Shown here: positions 11,550 to 23,736 of the stretch, one piece after another
How positions within the stretch are numbered: position 1 is the stretch's first letter
Layout of the letters: each line of letters begins with the position of its first letter
Assembly (NCBI GenBank): GCA_029641185.1
Contig: JAPWGK010000040.1
Location: 53,170 to 117,169 of the forward strand
DNA: 64,000 nt
Reading direction: 5' to 3'
Origin: Pseudofabraea citricarpa
Taxonomy: Eukaryota; Ascomycota; Leotiomycetes; Helotiales; Dermateaceae
Position numbers and translations under genes: made by a program
The notes under the pieces: model-generated
The model's database searches: none
What the model saw: only the letters and a program-made list of their open reading frames with translations
What the model was told of the DNA's origin: nothing

Positions 11550-13237
11550 CTAAATCACGTTTCCCTCATGTAAACTTGCAGCTGCCACAATCAGTGAGCC
11601 AAATTCATCTACCTGTCCGAGCCAGTTATTCATCCTCTGCTCAAAATCGGCCTTATCAACGGTGAACTGAGATTTTCTAAGGTCTCCGTATGTAAGATGA
11701 TTGCTATTATTTGTAGCATCACACTGAATGCTGAACTCTCGTTCCCACTCGCTGGCTGTAGAGGATTTCCAAACTTTCCGAGTGCAAGGCAAAATCATCT
11801 GGGCAAATTCCGAGCCGTCACATTTATATGACAGTAGGCCAGGAGTAATATCGAAAAACATATCGATCAGAAAGATTGTGATAATTGTGCTTGATCTCAA
11901 AAATCAGTAAAGGTCTATATTAAAAGAAGACTTTTCGTGATGGTTCTTACCGTCGCAGGGATTCGGCCAAGACCCAAGTCTCCCACGTCATCTTACGTCC
12001 TAATGGTTGGTCTATAAATCTGATCCGAAGATCTCTGGCGCGGTATGAAATTGTCTACTGCCCGTTAGTGTTGCTTGTCTTGCTGCTGAGAAAACTTAAG
12101 AAATTTTTACCTGCATCGTTTGGATCAATGGTATATCAAAGTCTGTGGCATTTTCATCATTCTCCGAGACCCTCAGAAGAAAGTATATAGTGATTGCTTG
12201 AAGAGCAGCTACAGTATCAATCTCGTTATAATATGCACACTAATATGCCTTAGTATGGGCCGTGAAAGTATACCATCATCGGAATTAAAACACCAACCTC
12301 AGTTGCTAACCGCTCTTGCTCCATCCGGATTGTCTTCCAGATAAACACAGTATTTTCTTTGTTTTTAACTGAAAACATCTGAGTAATCGCCATACAAATT
12401 GCTAAAGGCCTGGGCATTGATGTATCCTTGGAGTTCTGGCTTGCTCTGTTGGCAAGGAACCGAGCATGTATGAAAGGCGGAGAGGTTGTTCCGGACAACA
12501 CCATGGATGGATATGAACGAAGTGTACATAATACAAAGTTCATACTAAGTGATAATCGTTGGCCATGCTGCTTCCTGGGTTGGAATGCTCTTGGGGCTTT
12601 AGACTGTATCTGATCGAAGCCAAAGGGTGCCACAGAATTGGGATTCAAGATTTCCATTACTGGATTTTCCTCATAGGTTAGATCCAAACCAAAGTCTAAC
12701 TCCGTGATTGTACGAGTAGTATCAGCAAGAAGAAGGTTATCATAATCAGTTAGGACTGTCATTGTGCCCAAAAGTTCATTCTCGGAAGAGGTCAGGCTCG
12801 CTTGATTGATATCATCACGACTTGTCTTGTTTCGAGTTGAATTTGGTGTTGCTTTCTCAATGCCCCAACTGCTAGTGTTGCTATAATCCAAGGAAGATAT
12901 GTTCATAGGGAGATCTCCCAAGTTAGGGCTGGTATCTCCCAAGAAACATTTTTCATACAGGCATAAAAGCCCTTTACTTTTGCACCTAGTGCATTGTGGG
13001 TGATGCTATCACAATGCGTTTTGGCCCTTGTGCAGGCGCCACAAGCCCTTTTTCTAGTGCGTGGGTCATTTCTAGCTTTCTTACAGTACGATGTATGTCT
13101 AATTTGGGATTTGCCTGTAAGTTTTCAGCTTGCTGGCCCAAATTATAATGAAACAATAACTTACGAGCTGCATACTTTTTAGAACATAGTGGGCAGCTGA
13201 AAAGCGGCATGGCGAGCTGTGTTTCTGATTCCATCAT
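11550..13237 (-). pseudogene. C2H2 + Zn2Cys6 transcription factor, frameshifted in the zinc cluster
   Basis: The start at 13237 (MMESETQ) leads into a C2H2-like finger (FSCPLCSKKYAAR, intron, KSQIRH...C), then RKRACGACTRAKTHCDSITH. The next zinc-cluster half, CTRCKSKGLLCLYEKC, lies in another frame. One base is missing near 12987: with it restored the spacing would be the canonical CX2CX6CX6CX2CX6C. Downstream exons remain open and carry family features: a fungal-specific domain, TVAALQAITIYFLLRV, then MTWETWVLAESLRR, then a final exon ending in a conserved-looking VDEFGSLIVAAASL. This architecture is known from regulators of fungal metabolite and catabolic clusters. The deletion falls in an A run, so it could be a sequencing error in a functional gene or real decay. 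It is divergent from the MDR gene at 13861. Confidence 0.7.
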
Positions 13238-13860
13238 ATAATGATTATGGCAACGCGGAACACTGCGGGGCCTCTAATTTGCTTCCCGGAGAAGTTTGTT
13301 ATCCAAAGGGTTCCCAACCCAGTACGTCAAGTTCTCTGAAATATTACAAATCAGGGGGATGTCAGCACACGGAACTCCGTTGTAGATCTAGCTCAATTTG
13401 GTCTACCGCGACTACACGTGATGTAATACCTCTGCCGTACTTCCACTTGGGGTGTATCATTGCGTATTATAAGTTCGATGTTTGATGATGGGATTATAAT
13501 AATTCTTTATAGCAATTGATTATTTATAGTAGTGATATTGTGCCTTGTATCAGATGATTGGGATTTCGGACTATTATGTTGGTATGGTAAGCTATAAGCG
13601 ACGAGCCACAAATCCTCGTCTACTTACGTGCCTACCAACGTGGGGCGGCATGAATCAGAATGATACGGAACTCCATGAAACAAAAACAAATCAGGTTATC
13701 AAGCAACATCGCTGATAAATCCTAGTTTTGGGAGGAATACTATGACCCGTAATTATTATCTATAAAGTTTGGTGGTCGCTTGGGTTCAAGTTTGCTTTTC
13801 TGCATCATTTAAGTTTTTCATCAATTATACATCCATAAATTCCACCGCAAAGAATAAAAA
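13238..13860. promoter_or_regulatory. Divergent upstream region, regulator / MDR oxidoreductase 2
   Basis: A 623-bp shared upstream region between the minus-strand regulator and the plus-strand oxidoreductase. I find no clear repeated element. Short frames are not credible. Confidence 0.35.
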
Positions 13861-15031
13861 ATGGACCCAGTAACTACTCCAGACAACAAAGCGGCATGGA
13901 TTATGGCTGAAAAGCAAAGCCCTTTGGAGGTCAGACCCGGCCCTGAGCACAAACCCGAGGCCAACGAAGTCGTCATTAAAGTTGCATATGCTGCTGTGAA
14001 TCCCACTGATTGGAAAGTAAGTACACAACTTTCTGCACATGATATTCACACCATCTCTCCCCATGCAGACAACAATAGCTAAAATAGTTTAGATGCAAGA
14101 TAATCCGTATCTGGAGTTCTCATATCCTTGGATTTTTGGTACTGATATTGCTGGCACCGTAGTCGCTGTGGGAATAGAGGCAACACGCTTCACCATTGGC
14201 CAGAGAGTGATTGCCCATTGCAACAGTCTACTCTCACGAAAGGTCGCAAACGCTGGGTTTCAATCTTACTCTACTTGTGATGAAATTCTCGTCGCGGCTA
14301 TCCCAGATTCACTGCCACTTGCAAATGCCGCAGTCTTGCCTCTTTCCATATCTACGGCGGCCACAGGCCTCTTTGGACACCTGAAACTGCCATTTCCCAC
14401 TCTGGATCCAGTAGCTAGCGGCAAGACCGTTCTGATCTGGGGTGGGAGTTCATCATGTGGTAGTTCAGCGATCCAACTTGCCATTGCGGCCGGATACAAG
14501 GTTGCTACTACAGCTGGAGCAGCAAATCATGACTATGTTAAAGACCTGGGTGCAAACTTTGTGTTTGACCATAAGGATCCGGGTATCGTTGAAAAGCTTC
14601 TAAACTTGTTTGAAGAAGAAAAGTACGGTGGAGTTTTGGATTGTATTGCAGACTCCAGTACCCAGAGACTCTGTGCAGAGATTGTGAGCAAGATGGGAGG
14701 TGGAAACCTGCCACTGCTTCTTTGGCCAACTGAAAAGGTTCCCAAAAACGTGACTCCCCAAATTGGTATGTCAAACTTCAAAAGACTTTTTGATTCTTTG
14801 CTAATTTAGAATCAAGTCATTGGTCTTGATCCAGGAATTGGAAGGCTCGATATTGGTGATGCTGTGTGGCGCAAATTCATCCCTCAAGCACTTGCAGCTG
14901 GAAAGTTCCAGGCAAAACCAGACCCGATAGTCTTAGGAGGAGGATTAGAAAGGGTTCAAGAAGGTATTGATATACAGAGAAAAGGGGTTTCTGCTAAGAA
15001 GGTGGTCATTGAAGTCGTGAAGACTGCTTAA
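13861..15031 (+). CDS. MDR-family oxidoreductase, CipB/enoyl-reductase-like (paralogue 2)
   Basis: Three exons (13861-14016, 14093-14765, 14817-15031) join in phase to give about 347 aa. It has the same family hallmarks as the gene at 4185: AAVNPTDWK, then FGTDIAGTVVAVG, FTIGQRVIAH, the cofactor loop VLIWGGSSSCGSSAIQLAIA, DYVKDLGANFVFDH, and a C-terminus GVSAKKVVIEVVKTA. No catalytic zinc ligands are evident. The third exon uses an AAG acceptor at 14814-14816; the nearer TAG acceptor would create an early stop. The two paralogues bracket the ABC exporter and the broken regulator, which suggests a duplicated reductase pair in one functional block. The substrate is unknown. Confidence 0.8.
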
Positions 15032-16688
15032 ACTAGATTTTCTCGTAAATCGAGGTTGATAGTGATGAGACAAAGCAACAAGGAGCGAAGAAGATATTGT
15101 CTTAGCTGTTTTTATACGATGGTTATTAAGACCGCATATAGTGCTTTGCATATTCTGAATATCCTTGAGAATGAGGTCAAGTTTTCTGTTGTCCTGAGAT
15201 ACCCGTTAAATTTACAATCTCTTGCTTGAGGTGTATTATAAATTTACCTTTGAACTGATCTATACAATCTTAGACAACAAATCTCATAGCCTGCTGCCTT
15301 CGTAGAGTTAGAAGGTTTGCCATTGGGTTCTCTAGAAGGTCAGTTATGTCAAATAAAACTCGGTGGGCAATCTCAGAGACGTGACTTGAATTACCTTGGA
15401 ATGCCTTAGCAATATTTCAAAAGGGTAGACAATAAGAAGTAACGGAAGAATTTGGCCAAATGACCGTCGGTTATCTACTCTAATTATACACTGATAGCCC
15501 CAAAGATGCCCCCGGATGCCAAGAATCTGTAATGTACCTAGGTAAGAATTAAAACCGGGCAATTGCTGCTCGAGACTTCAAGGTATAATGGTGATGACGA
15601 CCCGTCTATGATCTTCATATAAATTTCGATGTTTGTGTATCTCTACCTGTGAGATATTGGGCTTGCTAACTATAGTTCTAGAAGCTCGTGCCATTGATTT
15701 GGTTATAAATCGTATGAGGTCTGATAAGTATAGAATGATGGGCGTTCCATGTTTTTGGGTCTGTATATAACCTCCCCAATTTCCACAAAAGAATCAAGAG
15801 TTTAAAAAAACCCTGAAAAATATCGACGAAGAAAATATCAAGCCGTCTATTCTGAACCGGACCAAAAGTGAATTAAATTGAGAAATGTTTCCTAACTTCG
15901 TTATAGTCAAGAAACAAGAGAATTCTTAAATGTGAATTATGAAAAGGACACGGAGGTCTTGGGACCTGGTATGCTTTTTAAAGTGGTGGCTCTATGGTTG
16001 ATCGCTCAGACAAGATGTCTGCTTCCTTGAAACCTGGAGCTTTGGTTGTAGCATCAATGCCGTTAATAATGCATTTAATATGAAAAGGTACCAGATTGGT
16101 CCCATTCAAGCGCTCTGAGATGCGACTAAATCGACCCTCTTCAGTTTGATCAGATTATGCGGGCAGTGATATTTGGTTTCATTTACTGGTTGGGTTTGAA
16201 ACACAAGATCAACACAACAGCACGAAGTGAGACTTGCGAGATCCGTCAGAGAGCCTTAGGAACCATGGCTTATATAATTGATTTTTTATGTTAATTCTCG
16301 CGTCTATATCATGTATAAATAGGTATCTTAATAACTCAGCAAAAGATAGTTCATTTACCTTCCGAACTGGGTGTTTAATCTTGGCGTGTTTTGGCCGACA
16401 ACCGAAAAGGCATCTAGAAACGGGAACGGGCGTCCGGATAAATGTCTCTTTTAATCTGATTGTTACACTACATCATAGCTACAGGGTACAGAGTGACACT
16501 GGTGGCGTCAACATTTTTTTGCGACGTGCAACAATTTTTGCCTTGTCACGTTTCATTGGCCCTATTTCTTGCTATCTCTAATCTATGGCTTTAGGAATCA
16601 ATTCTATCACCTTGAGGTTAAATTCCTTCAATTTTATGAGCTGGCATGGGCATTCAAGCTGTCTTCCATGCTGTTGAAGATGCTACTT
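15032..16688. other. Intergenic, 1.66 kb, no gene recognised
   Basis: This separates the oxidoreductase/ABC block from the sugar-acid block, between converging 3' ends. It is AT-rich with scattered short frames that have no recognisable domain. I see no repeat or RNA gene. Confidence 0.35.
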
Positions 16689-18483
16689 CTAGTATATATA
16701 CACAAATTCATCGTTCTTTCGGTCTGTCAGGTCATGTAATGCTGAGCCTTCATTTCCACCTTCGATTTCATCCTGAGTAGCAAATCTATCCATCATCGAG
16801 CGATCAGTAACCTTGGCTGGCTTTCCGCTAGCGACTCGTCTCTTTTCTTGGTTCTTGTTCATTGAGAACAATAAAGCCCATTGCGCAAGAATAACAACTA
16901 CCATAGCACAGAAGATGCCCAACACAGCGCGTAATCCAGGAATATAGGCTGGTTTGTCTGTAGCTTTGAATAGCAATGGCCCAATAATATTACCAGCCGA
17001 TACGCCAATATTATAGATGACCATAAGAACAGTTTTCTTAGTGGTACCTGCAGTGTTGCCCACAAGCCAGGTCACAAGAAGTGGGTTTCCACCGAAAAGA
17101 AAAGCGAGGAGGTAGTAAGCGACCAAATTTGGAGCGACATTCGCTTTTGTTCGTGGGAGAACATATAGAATAATTAACCCTATAACCACAGGTAGCATAA
17201 TAACTGCTAGAATGGCGCCTTTCAGCTTTGCCTTATGTGCAGCGTAACTCGAAACGAGGATAACCAGAAGCTGTACCGCTCCGAAGGGGATATTGAGCAA
17301 TGACGTGATATATTCATCGAACCCAAGGCCCGAAAGAATGAGAGGTCCAAAGACGTTTGACACCGCTGCTCCGACATTGAGTAAGAGAGCCATCCCGAAC
17401 CAAAGGTATGTTTTCGGGTCCAAAAAGACTTCGATTACGTGTGACCACATGAACTCACGGGAGCCAATGCCGGTGTTATTAGCACGAAGTCGCTCAATTG
17501 CTTGAGCTCGCTCATGGTCCGTTAAGAAACGTGCTGTTTCTACATCATTGTCGAGCTTCCAGTATACGAATGGTGACGTTGCCACTGTAACTAGGCCAAC
17601 AAATAGGAAAATTCTAACAGAATTAGCATTTATTCCAATGAAAAATGGAAAAGGTGTCAAATTTAAAACGGGCTTACTATGAGCTTACATTTGCCACGAT
17701 TTAAGTGTGTTTGAAGGAATATGTCCGAGACCAAAGGAGAGCGCCGATCCCAAAATTGTTGCAAGCCCATTAGTTCCATACCATGCCGCGACACGGAGGG
17801 GCTGCTCTGCCCGGCGATACCATTGGCTGGTAATAACACTAAAGAGTGGTAAACAAGCAGCTTCGAATAACCCGAGAAAAAATCGAGTTGCTACAAGTCC
17901 CCCATAGTTATGCGAAGCTGCCATGCATGTCTGGGCAGTACCCCAACCAAAGATAAGTATTGGCATTAACACACGATGTGGGACTTTGACAATGAGGAAT
18001 GAGGCAAACGGAAGCCAGCAGAGTTGAGCAATAGGTGCTATCGATCCAACTAAAGAATACTGGCTGCCTACGAGATTGGTGTCCTCTTGTAGCCCAAATA
18101 AAGACCCATATCCAAGGACAGACTTGTCGAGAATCTGGCAAACATCAATATCAGTTGGCTGCTTATGATTTCTTCACATTTTAGGGGATATAAGCTGACC
18201 TGAAGGAAGTACACCCAAACCAAAATGCTGAGTACTGATTTGTCTGTCTTGTGAAGAATACGCTTACTCTGTAGAAAAGAAAGCCACTTAGATAAACGTA
18301 CTATTATATGCGAGAATGCATGGTCGGCGAACTTACATCCTTCTCTGTGACGATTACTCGCTCTTCCCTCAGCTGAGTTGGTTTTGTCATTGACTCGACA
18401 TCTTCGACGTGGTCAGAGCCACTTTTACTGTTAGGACTTGACGATATGTGTGTATCATGTCTGCAAACTTCAGTCGTTGCCAT
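16689..18483 (-). CDS. MFS permease, anion:cation symporter (Dal5-like) family
   Basis: A multi-exon gene starting MATTEVCRHDTHIS at 18483. An N-terminal cytosolic segment is followed by SKRILHKTDKSVLSIL (start of TM1) and then ILDKSVLGYGSLFGLQEDT. The family signature region follows: QYSLVGSIAPIAQLCWLPFA, the GWGTAQTCMAASHNYGGL helix and ATRFFLGLFEAACLPLF. The C-terminal half has six further helices and a hydrophilic tail ending DEFVYIY. This Dal5/allantoate-permease-like subfamily imports carboxylates such as allantoate, nicotinate and sugar acids through the plasma membrane. It lies beside SDR, dehydratase and aldolase genes, so I infer uptake of an aldonic or uronic-type acid. Its upstream region is shared with the reductase at 19164. 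Confidence 0.88.
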
Positions 18484-19163
18484 GTTGTGTTTGTCAAGAA
18501 GAAATTTGAAATCGAGAAGTTGTTCTCAAGAGTTGAATAATTTTCGAAGGCATGACGGGGATCAAATATACTGCGTCCCAAGACCTCTCGAATTCGCAAG
18601 TCGTTTTCTAGGCCAGGCTTGAGCCTGGGGATCGTGCATTTTCCCCCGCAAGCGAGTAAACTGGGGAAAAGCTTGGGGAGAATGACTATCCAGACAGGGT
18701 TTATCGTACGGTCGCATCATATGTCGCTGATGAATAGTCTGCAAGTTTACCCTCGGATAGTTGGGTAAGGTTAAAGACGAGAAGTGGATTTGCCCCCAAA
18801 TTTAGTTTGAGCAAGAGCTACTCATGCAGCGTACATGACTCAGGGGGTTTGGGGGTTTTCTCGCTTCTAAGAAGATCCTTAACTGGTGGAATCGTAGCGT
18901 GGGGGAAAGTTTGAAATGTACTACTTTGAATCAAGTGTCTCTTGGCACTGGGGAATCAGCCGGTTTTGGAGTGCGGGGGTTTGCGTAGAGCATAGAAATT
19001 CTTCAAACATTTTCATTTTATCAAGCCAATTACTGCTTACAAGTATTTATAATATAAAATTTCATCGGCCAGGACGAGATACAACTGTTTCTTACCAAGA
19101 AACTAAGATTTTATCGCCGCCAACCCATTGAATGAACTCCGCTGGGCTTTGAAAGTGGACAAC
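18484..19163. promoter_or_regulatory. Divergent promoter with G-rich elements (MFS / ketopantoate-reductase-like)
   Basis: This 680-bp shared upstream region contains several G5 elements: CCCCCAAAT at 18793-18801 (TTTGGGGG on the minus strand), TTTGGGGGT at 18848-18856, GTGGGGG at about 18899-18905 and GCGGGGGTTT near 18973. The same core recurs in the other intergenic regions of this block. Some copies also fit the carbon-catabolite repressor CreA consensus SYGGRG. Confidence 0.5.
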
Positions 19164-20399
19164 ATGAACAAACAGAAAGATGTTTTAGTTTTTGGCCTTG
19201 GGGCGTATGTTCCTCAATCTCTTGTTAAATTTCGAAATCTTTTATGTCGAGTTGTTGTGTAACATGAGCAGTTCGGAAGTTGACTCGTAGCCTACACAGT
19301 ATTGGATCATTTTATGCATTTATATTGAGCAAGTCAGAAAATTTACGACTGACTGTAGTTGCACGTTCTAACTATGAAGCCGTGAAGCAAAATGTAGGTA
19401 ATCCATTATCGCACTGTTCGTAGCTGGTAGAGAAGGCTGACTTACCGACTGTGAAGGGCCTCGCGATAAATAGCGAAGTTCATGGGTCACATATAATTCA
19501 TCCATACGACGGTAAACTCTTCTTCAACTCGGTTCTCAACAATAATCCAAGCTGATTAGAATGAAGTATTACGCTCACCTGGGGAAGCAAGCGTTATCTT
19601 TGATTATGTGGTGACGGCCCACAAAGCCCTCGATCAAGCTGCGGTGGCGGTTCAACTAGCACCACTGATCAAAGACCCCAAAACAACTATTGTGATCATT
19701 CAAAATGGAGTTGGCAACGAAGAGCCCTTTAGAGAAGCATTCCCAAGTAATACTATTATCACATGCGTGGAAAGTCATCTCTTATATTTAAGCAAAAAAT
19801 ATATCTAATTTTCTATACAGACGTGGGTTGGTTCTCTACAAACTTCACCGGGAGTGATCAAACACACCAAATCGGAGCATACTCAAATTGGTCTCTTTCG
19901 AAATGCTCAAATAGAGCACGGAGTCGAGCAGAGTCGTCTAGATACTTTCACAAGTTTGCTAAAAACAGGTGGAACTCCGTTCGACGTCGAAGAAGACATG
20001 CAAGTCAAACGATGGGAAAAAGTCGTTTGGAACGCTGCTTGGAACTCAATTACCACATTGACGCTACTCGACACCCAATCATGGCTCAAAAGTGAAGGTG
20101 GTATGGCATTGACCCGCCAGGTGATGACAGAGGTTATCGACGTTGCTCGTAGATGCGATGTGCCGCTATCTTACGACCTCATAGATGAATTGATTAACAA
20201 GATACTTCAAATGCCGGGTATCTACAGCAGTATGCATGCTGATCGAGTTGCTGGTAGACAGATGGAGGTCGACATGATATTGGGTACACCTGTGAGGAAG
20301 GCGAATCAGTTTGGAGTGAGCGTTCCTGTCATAAACACACTCTACACTCTTCTCACGGCTCTTAACGTCCAACTACAACAAACTACCCACAGATTGTAG
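19164..20399 (+). CDS. 2-dehydropantoate 2-reductase-like (ApbA/PanE family)
   Basis: Five exons (19164-19204, 19300-19393, 19457-19511, 19567-19766, 19821-20399) join in phase to about 322 aa. The N-terminus is a Rossmann fold: VLVFGLGAIGSFYAF (GxGxxG spans intron 1), then LTVVARSNYEAV. The mid-region DYVVTAHKALDQ and VIIQNGVGNEEPFR match the ApbA/PanE N-terminal domain. The C-terminal helical domain has the conserved KWEK-like block KRWEKVVWNAAWNSITTLT. The classical reaction is NADPH reduction of ketopantoate to pantoate. Fungi carry several paralogues, and this one sits in a sugar-acid block, so a different 2-keto acid substrate is plausible. Exon 4 uses a weak GTGGAA donor; the rest are standard. 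Confidence 0.8.
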
Positions 20400-20976
20400 G
20401 TTTGGGGACGTAGTCATTTTGCCCATCCGAGACAATACTTCCGTATATATAGATAGGTACAGATCACTGTAAATGCATTTCAAATCCAGATCGACCACGT
20501 GATCGGAATTGCTGTTAATCTTGCATCTGCTATTTTAATATAATCTCACGAGTTGAAAATCATGTCATGGGGAATTACTCCTGCTCACACCGTGGGCGCA
20601 GTGCATCTATCCAACTTGACATGTTACCTAATCCTGAGGGACCGACAGCCGAGGACGAGTCCCACGCTAAAATTGGGGGTATAATACCTTTCGGAAATCC
20701 GGCACAAGAGATTCTAGTAGTCTCCGTGATCGTAATATTACTCTCCTTGGCAGATTTCTTAGCAACTACCCCCAAAAGTAATGGGTCCTCACTGAATTGG
20801 GGGCATCAGCACATGGCTAGAGATGGTACCGGAACGCAAACCTGAACGCAAAAATGGCTCAGGATACCACAAAAGAGAGGGTGAGTAGGACTCTTCGTCT
20901 AGAGTTTATAACTGAACTATCCATTGTTTTACGTTTCACGGCTAGAATTATAATTTCAAGGGCTATTCATAGCAAT
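20400..20976. promoter_or_regulatory. Upstream region of the SDR gene with G-rich elements
   Basis: Elements matching the block-wide motif: AATTGGGGGTA at 20671-20681, CTACCCCCAAAA at 20766-20777 (TTTTGGGGGTAG on the other strand) and AATTGGGGGCA at 20794-20804. Three copies within 130 bp just upstream of the SDR gene are unlikely by chance in AT-leaning DNA. No gene is seen. Confidence 0.5.
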
Positions 20977-21881
20977 ATGTCATCCTCGATCCTTGACATG
21001 TTTTCTTTGGAAGGCCGAACAGCTCTGATCACTGGTGGGACTCGTGGAATTGGCGCCGAAATGGCCCTAGCTATCGCAGAAGCAGGAGCCGATGTCATTC
21101 TTATTCAGGTATTGTTAATCTTCATGCCCTGACGTATACCACATTGTTGAATTTTTTCTCCTTGTAGAGAGACACTTTGAATACCAGCACAAAGACAAAA
21201 GTCGAATCTCTGGGTAGAAAATCAGTGATTTACACGGCAGATTTAGCTTCAGACTCCGACGTGTCAACATTGAGTAAAAGGATTTTTGATGATGGCCACG
21301 ATGTGAGTATCTTAGTCACTTGCGCGGGCATCCAAAGGCGCCACCCCAGCCATCTATTTCCCAAGAGTGATTGGGATGAGGTATGTGTTATGAAACGAAG
21401 GCGGGAAACATAATTAAATCTTACGGAAAATGTGTAGGTCCTGCAAGTAAATCTCTCTACAGTATTTATATTATGTCGAGATATCGGAGCACATATGCTC
21501 AATCGCAAACCCAACGCTGCTGGGCATCGGGGGAGCATCATCAACGTCGCATCTTTAGTTTCATTTCAAGGAGGTTTGACTGTGCCCGCATATGCAGCTG
21601 CAAAAGGTGGTGTAGCTCAATTGACAAAAGCACTCTCAAATGAATGGGCTTCCAAGGGTATAAATGTCAATGCAATTGCACCTGGATATGTAGCCACGGA
21701 CATGAATGAGGCTCTGATCAACGACAAAGAAAGAGCGGCAAGTATCCTGATGCGAATTCCAGCAGGAAGATGGGGCAGCCCTCAAGACTTTAAAGGGCCA
21801 GTAGTGTTCCTTGCCAGTGCAGCAAGCGCGTACGTTTCTGGCGAGATCTTTACTGTCGATGGAGGCTGGATGGGGCGATAG
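20977..21881 (+). CDS. Short-chain dehydrogenase, 2-deoxy-D-gluconate 3-dehydrogenase (KduD)-like
   Basis: Three exons (20977-21108, 21168-21380, 21438-21881) join in phase to 262 aa, the usual classical SDR length. The cofactor loop is [13 protein letters not shown]. Then come [12 protein letters not shown] (an NAG-like variant), [15 protein letters not shown] with the catalytic Ser, and [19 protein letters not shown] with the YxxxK pair. The C-terminus is [13 protein letters not shown], then [17 protein letters not shown]. The pattern is closest to KduD/gluconate 5-dehydrogenase-type SDRs that oxidise sugar acids with NAD(P). In this neighbourhood it probably interconverts a sugar acid and a keto-sugar acid before or after dehydration. 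The start chosen begins the domain; an upstream ATG at 20854 would add about 41 residues of non-conserved sequence. Confidence 0.85.
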
Positions 21882-22411
21882 ATAGACCTAAACCTGTTCA
21901 GTTGACTAGCTTCATTCACGTCAGATTGGCAATCAGATAGGGGAAAAACGGGTTTCAAGAATATATATTGTTTTGATTGGTGTTACTTCGTCATTTAAAT
22001 ACATACCCAGGTACGTAATTATGGAATAAAGTATAGACATGACGAATATCATATATCCACTTTATGGACTGATAGCCTATAGAAAACTGTAATTGAAAGA
22101 ATATTCATATGTAAAATGCCTACTCTATACAAATCTAATCAAATCTTGACCTGACGCACACAATTTTATCATTCAAGTAATATATTTCATCGCATCTCAA
22201 GTCAAGCTTCAATGAACGGGATGAGGTTTTATTCGAGCAGAATCAAGTACGCACAGATATAGCTTTTGAAGAAACACTATTCATACATGGAACGTAGAAC
22301 TGGTTCTATCATATGTAATATAACTTTACAAATTCACAAGGGAACTCAAATTGACTTATACAATCAGATCTGATTTTGGGTTACTGTCTACTGGTTTGTT
22401 TACAAGCTTAA
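21882..22411. other. Convergent 3' intergenic region
   Basis: An AT-rich spacer between the 3' ends of the SDR and the dehydratase. No gene and no G-rich elements, in contrast to the promoter intervals. Confidence 0.4.
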
Positions 22412-23736
22412 TTACCACTCTCTGATGCTACCATCAGGGCCAAAAAACTCCTTACATTGCCATGGCTTTGTATCTTTGCTAATTTTCCTCACTAACTCCT
22501 CGTTTATCTCAATTCCTAGACCAGGCCCTGCAGGTCCCCTAACATAGCCATCCACAATATCAAATACACTCTGATCCTTGACGTAAGTAAGTAAATCAAT
22601 ATTATCACCTGCTTCTGTGTTGTAATGCATTCCTAGACTCATCTCTAAGATGGCAAAGTTCGGAGTAGCCATGGCGACTTGCAATGAAGCTGCAAAAGCA
22701 ACGGGCCCAAGAGGGCAATGTGGCGCAATAGCCACATCGTATGCTTCAGCCATGATAGCTATTTTTCGGGTCTCTGAGATACCACCTGCGTGAGCGATAT
22801 CTGGCTGTAGAATATCGACTGATGCATCTTCAAGAAAGCGCTTAATGTCCCATCGAGTGTAAAGACGCTCACCAAATGCGATTGGTATCGTGGTTGACTC
22901 AGAGAGTTGTTTTATTGCTTCAGGATGCTCACAAAGAAGCGGCTCTTCTATAAAAAGTGGACGATGGGGTTCAAGGGCTTTGGCAAGTTGCTTAGCCATT
23001 GGCTTATGAAGTCGACCGTGAAAATCAAGGCCTGCGTCAAGACCCAATGCTTTAACGATTTTCAATCGCTCTACTGTAGCATCAAGAACTGATGGTGAGT
23101 CTACCCAGTTTGTATCTTCAGTAGCGTTCATCTTGATACATTTGAGACCCTGGGCAATGCGTGCCTTGCTTTTATTAGAGTTAGTACGGTAATTGCGAAT
23201 ATTTAGGAAGGTACGGAGATAACGCACGCTGCCGTCTCAACATCTGCTGGCCTGTCTCCACCAATCCAGGCATAAACTTGGACCTTATTTCTGACCTTAC
23301 CGCCGAGTAATTCGTAGACAGGGACGCCCAGATTTCGGCCTCAAATATTTTCAATCAGAGCCATAGAATATTCATGGCGGGAGGAAACACACCTTTTAAA
23401 TCCCATAATGCAATGTCAATGCCAGAGAGTGCAGACATAAACACAGGACCCCCGCGGTAAAACCCGTGTCTCCAAAATAATTGCCATATGTGCTCGATTT
23501 CACTATAAAGCTAGATTAGAATCATTTTGGCTGGCCAATTTCAAGTATTCAGCAACGTACTTTGCTTCTAACCCAATCAAGCGCACAATCATCTCGTCCA
23601 ACGTGCCTTCGACTGCGAGATCGTGACCTTCGAGGGTACCTTCGCCCCACCCATATCCTCCATTTTCATCAGTGATTTTGACCATCAGCCAGCGAGGCTT
23701 AACACGAAAATGCTCGATGCTCTTGATTCTCGCCAT
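22412..23736 (-). CDS. Acid-sugar dehydratase, mandelate racemase/enolase superfamily (D-galactonate dehydratase-like)
   Basis: About four exons, starting [16 protein letters not shown] at 23736. The capping domain has [14 protein letters not shown], then [20 protein letters not shown] and [13 protein letters not shown]. The barrel carries the metal-ligand series: [18 protein letters not shown] (Asp/His), PLFIEEPLL (Glu), [13 protein letters not shown] (Glu), [12 protein letters not shown], and IAPHCPLGP with the catalytic His. This closely follows bacterial DgoD motif by motif and is shorter than the fungal L-galactonate dehydratases of the galacturonate route. Expected reaction: Mg-dependent loss of water from an aldonic acid to a 2-keto-3-deoxy acid in the cytosol. 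The exact stereochemistry of the substrate cannot be read from sequence. The aldolase upstream at 24463-25446 would take the product. Confidence 0.88.
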
